Shown piece after piece: positions 57,877 to 64,000 of a stretch of DNA of 64,000 nt. The translations under genes were made by a program, and so were the position numbers. Below the pieces are notes generated by a model, which worked only from the letters and a program-made list of their open reading frames with translations, did not search any database and had not been told where the DNA came from. The stretch spans positions 876,001 to 940,000 of the forward strand of contig OX030961.1 in NCBI GenBank assembly GCA_943735955.1, given 5' to 3'. Every line of letters begins with the position of its first letter. Positions within the stretch are counted from its first letter, which is position 1. This DNA comes from Piscicola geometra. Taxonomy: Eukaryota > Annelida > Clitellata > Hirudinida > Piscicolidae.

Positions 57877-58094
57877 GCAAGTGCGAGCAGACAGCACTGA
57901 AGGCACACGAGCGACCTTCCATGGCACTTTGAAAGCTTCCAAAGTTGAAACGAAGCGAGAACTCCATCATCAAATTCAAAGCCTTTCCACTCCACACCAC
58001 CCCTACACCATTTCGATTGCATATCCTTTTTTCTCTTCTCCCCCTCTATTCCCATCTAACATCCACCTCTTCCACCTCCCATCTGCCACTCGGA

Positions 58095-58202
58095 ATGGGC
58101 GCCAAGAGCAGCAAAAAGCTTTCGAAGGACGACATGAACTTCCTGATCGACAACACCAGCTTCAGCAAGAGCCAGATCAAGGCCTGGTACAAGGGCTTCA
58201 TG
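58095..58202 (+). CDS. Neuronal calcium sensor (NCS/recoverin family), first coding exon
   Basis: 36 codons, ATG at 58095 to a GTGCGT donor at 58203, phase 0. The N-terminus '[17 protein letters not shown]' has Gly-2 and Ser-6 of an N-myristoylation signal, and '[10 protein letters not shown]' is the conserved (Q/K)WY(K/R)GF motif that precedes the first, degenerate EF-hand in hippocalcin, neurocalcin, VILIP and NCS-1. Such proteins sense Ca2+ and move to membranes through a calcium-myristoyl switch. The subfamily is unclear: the sequence is diverged from the usual 'MGK.NSKL' start. The first intron exceeds 5.7 kb and no EF-hand exon was found before the window end. Confidence 0.78.
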
Positions 58203-58249
58203 GTGCGTGCGCTTCTTTATCTTCTCTATGAATGTCCCTAATGATAGAG

Positions 58250-58420
58250 AAGTGGAAGGGGAAAGGTGGTTGTGGAGGGGGGAAGATGGTTGAGGAGGAT
58301 GGAAGGTGGTTGTGGAGGGAGGAAGGTGGTTGTGGAGAATAGAAGGTGATTATGAAGGGTGGAAAAGCGGTTTTGGAGGGATGAGAAATTGGTTGTGGAG
58401 CGATGAAGAGCTGGTTTTAG
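58250..58420. repeat. Degenerate G-rich tandem repeat in NCS intron 1
   Basis: About eight copies of GGAAGGTGGTTGTGGAGG, roughly 20-bp period, diverging downstream. Confidence 0.8.
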
Positions 58421-58529
58421 AAGTTATCTGAAGTGTAGGTGCCTGGTGGATTAGTGACCTTTGAAGTTAGTTTTCAAAAGGAACCACTCAATCTGCATTG
58501 GCTTGTGTTGGCATGAGTTAACAAAAACT

Positions 58530-58908
58530 TGTGAATGCCTGGAAGGGTTCCGAAGTCTTTCAAGTCGGCTTACATCACGCCACTGCTTAAGAAGCCGAAT
58601 TTTAAACTCACTGAAACTTCGTCCTACAGGTCTATTTCAAACTTGAGGGTGTTGTCCAAACTCTTGGAAAGATTAGTTCTCCACAGAGTAGTCAACTACC
58701 TCGCAGAATTTCATCTTTTGCCTACCTTGCAGTCAGCCTACCGTCGTCATCATTCGACAGAAACTGCCTTAACCAAAGTCTTTTCAGACATCTTTAGGGC
58801 AGCAGATGACGGTAAGCTTACATTGTTAGTTTTGCTTGATCTATCGGCAGCTTTCGATCTGGTAGATCACGCAACACTGCTCCGAAGACTGCACATCTCC
58901 GAGAATTG
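58530..58908 (+). pseudogene. LINE-D copy 2, RT fragment in NCS intron
   Basis: 'VPKSFKSAYITPLLKKPNFK', 'ISNLRVLSKLLERLVLHRVV' and 'LLDLSAAFDLVDHATLLRRL' almost match LINE-D copy 1. It ends abruptly after 'LHIS', truncated at both ends. Here the frame is intact where copy 1 has a frameshift (STETALTKV). Confidence 0.88.
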
Positions 58909-59074
58909 AAGAAACAAGTAGAAGATAAGAAAACCTCCAAAACTGTACCGCTTTCACACAAAAATTACATATGTAATTTAAGATTCTAAAGATGAAGATA
59001 CTTCAATGATGACAAAGTCAATAATTCAACATTATAAAACGAATCTGAAGTAGTTGTTCTCTTGTTTAGTGGCA

Positions 59075-59240
59075 ACAACACGAAGTAGCATATCCGATAT
59101 TGCGAAACTGGCAAGAAAGTACTTGTCATCTCCTGCAAGTACAGTTCCATGCGAACGTCTATTCAGTTTGTCAGAAAACATAGCAAGAAAAGAGCTTCTT
59201 TAGATTCAACTAGTGTTGAAAAACTTGTTTGCTTGTGAGT
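59075..59240 (+). pseudogene. hAT transposase C-terminal fragment in NCS intron
   Basis: 'ISDIAKLARKYLSSPASTVP' then 'CERLFSLSENIARKELL' and, past a stop, 'NLFACE', matching the hATC pattern (P.L..LA..YL..PAS..P.ERLFS..G.I....R..L). More like ZBED/ZBED-type hATs than the TAGAGGTC family. Isolated fragment. Confidence 0.75.
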
Positions 59241-59825
59241 AACTGGCTCAAAAAGAAAACTGCTTTTTTTATTATTTATGGATTCATTTTTGTCTTTTCA
59301 AATGTGGATTAGTTTTATAAATAAATTCTGAAAAAATTTCAATTACATTTGTGAAAGAAACAAATTTAAATTCTATTTTATACTAAAGTTATATATGCTA
59401 AAAAAAATTCGTTAAATAAAATACGATTAAAACTTTTAATTGAACGATTAACGGCGATTAAAATGTCTAGTGTCAAGTTTTAAAAACTTCAATGTCTTAA
59501 AATGGTCACTAAAAATGTTTGAGAGGCCAGATATTTAACTCAGCTATTTAAAACACAAAATGACAGAAAATGAAACACTATTTCTCACTAATTTTTCGTT
59601 TTAATCTAATTCTTAACCACGTTTCATTATACATTTTTTTTGGGATTAAGAATGATTTATTTCCAGCTCAATCAAAATGATAATAATAATTCACTAACGT
59701 ACTATTATTCGAACAAATTGTTAAATATCAATATCTGGGGAAGGGGATATTTGCTTTTAGCCCCAAGTGAAGGGATTGACGCCCCTAATCATTGATGCAA
59801 CTCGAGAAACATTCATGCACTCAAA
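59241..59825. other. AT-rich intronic DNA
   Basis: No feature recognised. Confidence 0.4.
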
Positions 59826-61012
59826 TTAGAGGTCAGACCGGAACCATTTTTCATTCCTAGTCCCGACATTTTTTCCCGTTCTGTCTTGTTCCCGTTGGTC
59901 ATCAGAAATTTGCTTCTCGTCCCGTTCTGTTTCCGTAACTCGATTACCGGTCCCTACCCGTTCCTTAAACTTATTGACCCAGTCTTGACTCATTCCCGAA
60001 AGTACTTTTTCACAATTAAGCACAATTGTAGCTTTTAAAGCATAGCCATTTAAAGGTCCAAGATCAATGAGCTTTTGAGCCACTCCAATAAACCCTTCAC
60101 TCTCAACAGGAACTAGGATTCTCATTCCTTGAGCTCAGAACTAATTACTTTTGCAACTAAGGCTTTTAAAAGAAGAAAAATAGATTTTTCAGTGAATGAA
60201 AGAGTACATTGACTTTTGTGTATGTAACGTTATATGTTTTTAACATGCTAGAAGTATCAAATAGGGATAATTGTGAATTAATACTTTTCCCACTTTGCAC
60301 TGAAAAAAATTGTATGACACCCATCCACAACACAAAGATTTTCTTTCTAATCCTTTCACCAAGATTCCGTGCAATTGCGGAAACTCTTTGCAGATTCCTT
60401 TTCCCAAACTTTCACAATTCGGCATTTTTCCAACAGCTAAAGTCGGAGAGACTGGTGGAATGAATGATAACGATGGTGATGATGATGATGGTGATGATGA
60501 TGATGGTGATGATGATGATGGTGATGATGATGATGGTGGTGATGATGATGGTGATGATGATGATAATGGTGATGATGATGGTGATGATGATGATGACGAT
60601 GATGGAGGGGATTATGGTGGTGATGGTGATGATGGTGATGATGATGATGGTGATGATGATGATAGAGATGATGATGATGGTGATGATGGTGATGATGATG
60701 ATGGTGATGATGATGATGGTGATGATGATGGTGGGGATGGTGATGATGATGATGGTGATGATGATGATGGCGGTGAAGTCTCGATGACGATAATGACATC
60801 AAATCAAATTTTTGTTGAATTTTACGTTTTTAATTGATTTAATATTACTTTCTATGTAATTTATTATTCAAATGACAATAACTTTTGACCTGTTATTTCC
60901 CGTTTCTTCCCGATAATCTATTCCCGGTTTCCAACTTTTCCCGTTCCTATTTAAATTTTATTTTCCAGTCCCATGGGAGTCCCACAGGTACCCGGTCCAA
61001 CTTTCCTATAAG
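59826..61012. mobile_element. hAT element 3 (degenerate ends)
   Basis: Left TTAGAGGTCAGACCGGAACC with CATTTTTCATTCC and CCCGTTC repeats, and right CCCATGGGAGTCCCACAGGT plus ACCCGGTCCAACTT, correspond to the TAGAGGTCGG ends of hAT elements 1 and 2 but are more mutated. The interior differs: a minus-strand ORF 'RILVPVESEGFIGVAQKLID' (60125-59826), and the GAT-repeat array. No target duplication resolved. Confidence 0.65.
60463..60776. repeat. GAT/GGT trinucleotide-based array
   Basis: (GATGATGATGGT)n and related units, 12-15 bp; gives poly-Asp/Gly, Met/Val or poly-His ORFs depending on frame and strand. Confidence 0.97.
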
Positions 61013-61139
61013 CAAAACTAAAAAATAGCTTAAGAAACGGAATAACGAGGTTATCGATTTGAAATGCAGATGTTCATAATGATTATTTATTCACTTGAAA
61101 CCCTCAAAAAATTATTTTTCTAAAAACTTTCTGCTCGGC

Positions 61140-61400
61140 ATAACCCTTAAACACCAACACGGGTCGATTCGACCCAAAGCATTATTCAATCGCTCACTGT
61201 GTTTTTAATTGTGAAGTTATTTTGTTGTAATTTTATGACTTTGTCTTACTTTTTATTGACAATCTAACGCACTTTTCAGATGTGAAATATCATTTATAGT
61301 TTTGGTTTTACAGCATTCTAAAATGTTTAGTAACGTTCGCGACCGTATGGGTCGAAACGACCCATGAAATGAATAACACGAATTGAATAGCTTAAGTTAA
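61140..61400. mobile_element. Possible TTAA-associated MITE remnant
   Basis: CCTTAAACACCAACACGGGT followed by CGATTCGACCC on the left, and GGGTCGAAACGACCC with CTTAAGTTAA nearby on the right. The GGGTCG..CGACCC palindromes and TTAA suggest a piggyBac-type MITE, but the termini are not clean. Confidence 0.35.
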
Positions 61401-63175
61401 ATATTTTAGAGACATTAGAGACAACCACAGACTATTCATCCATATTTAGCAAAATTAATACTTATTGAAAACTTTCGACAACGTTAGACAGTTGATTTGA
61501 ATGCTTTTTCTGCAGCACAAACCTGTCTTGGCTGATGAGTTAGAAAGTACTGGGTGATTAAAAATAGTTTTTATATTGCTTTTATCATATTTTTTCATAT
61601 AGCTATGCTCTAAAAGCTATGCTCTAAAAAATTTGAAAAGCTGCTTTTTCTTTACTTTTTTTACCATAAAATTCACGCCAGAAGATGAAAATATTCATTG
61701 TTCAAACCTCTATCATATATTAAAAAAACTTTTTGGCTAACGAAATGTTTGTTTTCTTCTAATATATTCCATACACATACACTAACTACTTTTTATTTTT
61801 TCTCTAACTTTTTTGGGTAATACTCGAAGATTTATCCATACCGCTCTCACTAATCCAATACAGCTATTTTGCTTTTCACGGAGCAATTCTAGTAAAGTGA
61901 AAAAATATTCGTAATAACTTACATACTCAAATGGAATTTGATAGTTTTTATTTCCACATGTCATGATCAGCGCCCATTGGAGCAAACTTTGTTTTTTGGC
62001 TTCAAAAACTTCTGATATTAATTAAATCAAATAAAAACATTAAGATATTAATTCAAATAAATTTCCTGATGTAAATTGGTTAATACACAGACAATAGTCT
62101 TTGACCACAATGCCTGTAATGGTTCACCTCTACCATTATAAGCCCCTATAGGGTAGTGACATAAAAATGATATAAAAAATCACTATAACTAGAGGGGGGG
62201 AAATAAGTAAGCAAAAAAACAAAAAAATTGGAAATTCGTTACGTCCACTTGGATTATGGTTCACTAAATTACTTAATATAATACTTAAAATAATATTATA
62301 AATATTATACAAAAATATTTGTGTCGCCCACACTACACTGGGCTTCAGCAGTGGCATGAATAAAGTTCTGCAATTGGTTGAAACGGATATAAAGATCAGG
62401 TTTTACAAAGTTTCATGGGGGAAATAAACGTTTAAAGAAAAAATAAAAGCGTAGTTGGACATGCACTCAACATGTGTCTTCAGCTAGTGGCTCCTGAGCT
62501 CAGCCAAACCCTGGAACCGATTCACTGAGTTTCTTCTCTACCTTGAGCAAATAATGGCATCCAGTGGGATTTTTTTACAAAGACAACAAGTTCAGGTTTT
62601 TTCCAAAACAAAAACAATTCTTATTCACCAATTCAGTGTTCTCAAGCCAGAACCCACGGATAAACAATCGCCTAGCCTGTCTAGTAAGAGAAGTTATGGA
62701 ACCTCCCTATTTCAAGTTGTTCTGGTGGTGTTTTTAGGCTTGGATGTGCACTTGGTGTCAAAAGCAGCAGTTGAGCACTTGGAGTAAGTCTATAAGTTAA
62801 ATTTTATTATGCAGGATCTTCTCAAGACGGTTTTAGATAGGCAAAAGAGAGACTAGGACGTTGATGAAGAAGCCTTACCTATGGAGTAACCAATCAATGA
62901 GAAGGCTTCTGAAATAGATGAGACTCTTGTTCACAATTTTGGAATGAAGAGACAGGTTGGTAGGATGGACCATAGACTAAAGAAACTAGTAAATTGAATG
63001 CAGTCAGTAGATCCATCATCCTATAAAAGAGCCAGCAGCCTAGAGATGGACAGATCCCGTCTTTCGGAGGCTTCAAAGCAACGGGTCAAGGAAAAAAAAC
63101 AGTCAAAACTTAACTAGAGTGAAGAAAAAGATTAACGCTTGCGAAAAAAGAACAAAAACTCTGATTAATTTGTAA
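61400..63175. other. Intronic/intergenic DNA, nothing certain
   Basis: No EF-hand exon and no transposon core seen. A plus-strand ORF at 62554-62787 ('QVQVFSKTKTILIHQFSVL') has no recognised content. Confidence 0.4.
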
Positions 63176-63470
63176 AAATAGTCCCACACTACAGAAAATT
63201 ATCAAAATAGTATGGTAAGATTTCAAAGATTTTTTCAGAGTTAATTAAAAAAACTCATTTTCATTACTATTGAGCAATATCGATATATAACACAAGAAAG
63301 TATTTATTTAACAAAAAGTAAAAGAATTATAACCTCAAGTAAGCCTTACTACTATTTCAAAGAGTTTGTGTATGAAAGACTTTTTAAGAATCGTTTTTAA
63401 GCAAATATTCATTGATATATAATAGATAAAAATAATTATTCGACAAAAAGTTAGAAAGTCATAACCCTAA
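63176..63470. repeat. Second cluster of the 54-kb subterminal repeat
   Basis: Shares 'ATCGATATATAACACA', 'CAAAAAGT.A.AAAGT/ATAACC' and 'TATTTCAAAGA.TTTGTGTA' with 54.05-54.69 kb. Two units, then directly the 33-bp array. Confidence 0.6.
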
Positions 63471-63477
63471 TGTACGC

Positions 63478-63885
63478 ATACGGGCAGACCCACAGAGACA
63501 TACACAAGAGATAGAGGCAGAGACACAGAGACATACACAAGACATAGAAGCAGAGACACAGACATACACAAGAGATAGAGGCAGAGACACAGAGACATAC
63601 ACAAGACATAGAAGCAGAGACACAAAGACATACACAAGACATAGAGGCAGAGACACAGAGACATACACAAGAGATAGATGCAGAAACACAGAGACATACA
63701 CAAGACATAGAGTCAAAGGCACAAAGACATACACAAGAAATAGAGGCAGAGACACAGAGACATACACAAGACATAGAGACAGAGACACAGAGACATACAC
63801 AAGACATAGAGGCAGAGACACAGAGACATACACAAGACATAGAGGCAAAAACACAGAGACATACACAAGACATAGAGGCAGAGTG
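63478..63885. repeat. 33-bp tandem array (GAGACATACACAAGACATAG...)
   Basis: About 12 copies of a unit GAGACATACACAAGACATAG followed by AGGCAGAGACACA, with a few point variants and one unit with a 2-bp deletion (63552). The [17 protein letters not shown] ORF is an artefact. Confidence 0.93.
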
Positions 63886-64000
63886 CTTACTTATTGATCG
63901 CCAGCGTACAACAGCGTACATGCAGTGCACAACTCCTTACACGTGCTAGAAGATGGTCCTAAGTTTATGAATAGATGGATTAAAAAATGAGTGAATGGAG

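Noticed and set aside
60437..60837. Poly-Asp/Gly protein, poly-His protein and poly-Met/Val ORFs
   Set aside because: GAT/GGT microsatellite read in different frames, not a metal-binding or acidic protein gene.
63451..63930. CRISPR-like array of 33-bp repeats
   Set aside because: Units are contiguous with no unique spacers, in a eukaryotic context without cas genes; a plain tandem repeat.

Overview
This is a stretch of an animal (invertebrate, probably bilaterian) nuclear genome, not a microbial or viral one. The signs are exons joined by GT-AG introns, AT-rich non-coding DNA, many microsatellites and minisatellites, and a dense, nested load of eukaryotic transposons (several kinds of non-LTR retrotransposon, a Gypsy-type LTR element, several hAT-like DNA transposons, MITE-like palindromes, a foldback-like element and a tRNA-derived SINE). 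TTAGGG-type interstitial repeats fit most non-insect metazoans. I cannot name the species; a lophotrochozoan or flatworm-like genome is only a guess.

Host genes are few. (1) 33164 to 29888, minus strand: a four-exon gene model with consistent splice phases, whose product looks like the KIAA0232 family (N-terminal domain also shared with CCDC43). (2) 58095-58202, plus strand: a first coding exon of a neuronal calcium sensor (NCS/recoverin-type) gene with an N-terminal myristoylation signal, an upstream TATA box and an intron running past the window end. A few further exon-like ORFs (27.9-28.2, 29.0-29.2 and 57.5-57.8 kb) are unassigned.

Layout: 0.6-4.4 kb, LINE-A (endonuclease + reverse transcriptase); 4.95-6.25 kb, a TIR element; 6.4 kb, a fragment of an unclassified transposase-like family; 7.25-7.47 kb, a palindrome with a TTAGGG-repeat core; 8.3-8.9 kb, a LINE remnant and a 16-17 bp tandem array; 8.98-18.82 kb, a Gypsy-like LTR element carrying three nested insertions (SINE-containing block, LINE-B with a 0.5 kb TCAA tail, and a LINE with three PHD-like fingers); 19.24-27.72 kb, a hAT element containing a foldback-like element (20.41-27.43), which itself contains a MITE and LINE-C; 27.7-33.2 kb, the host-gene island; 33.9-37.5 kb, remnants of a ZMYM-like hAT transposase; 38.7-39.8 kb, a 14-bp minisatellite; 40.1-40.4 kb, a long CA repeat; 40.4-47.6 kb, several LINE fragments, one split by a hAT element with a perfect 8-bp duplication; 47.6-51.6 kb, a second, inverted LINE-A copy; 54.0-56.7 kb, a candidate TIR transposon encoding the unclassified transposase-like protein and split by a palindromic MITE; 57.5-64 kb, the NCS exon and its intron with LINE, hAT and minisatellite debris.

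Nearly all transposon ORFs are broken by stops or frameshifts, so the region reads as a graveyard of successive insertions. The nesting gives a relative chronology: each inner element is younger than the one it splits. Names such as LINE-A to LINE-F are local labels used only here.
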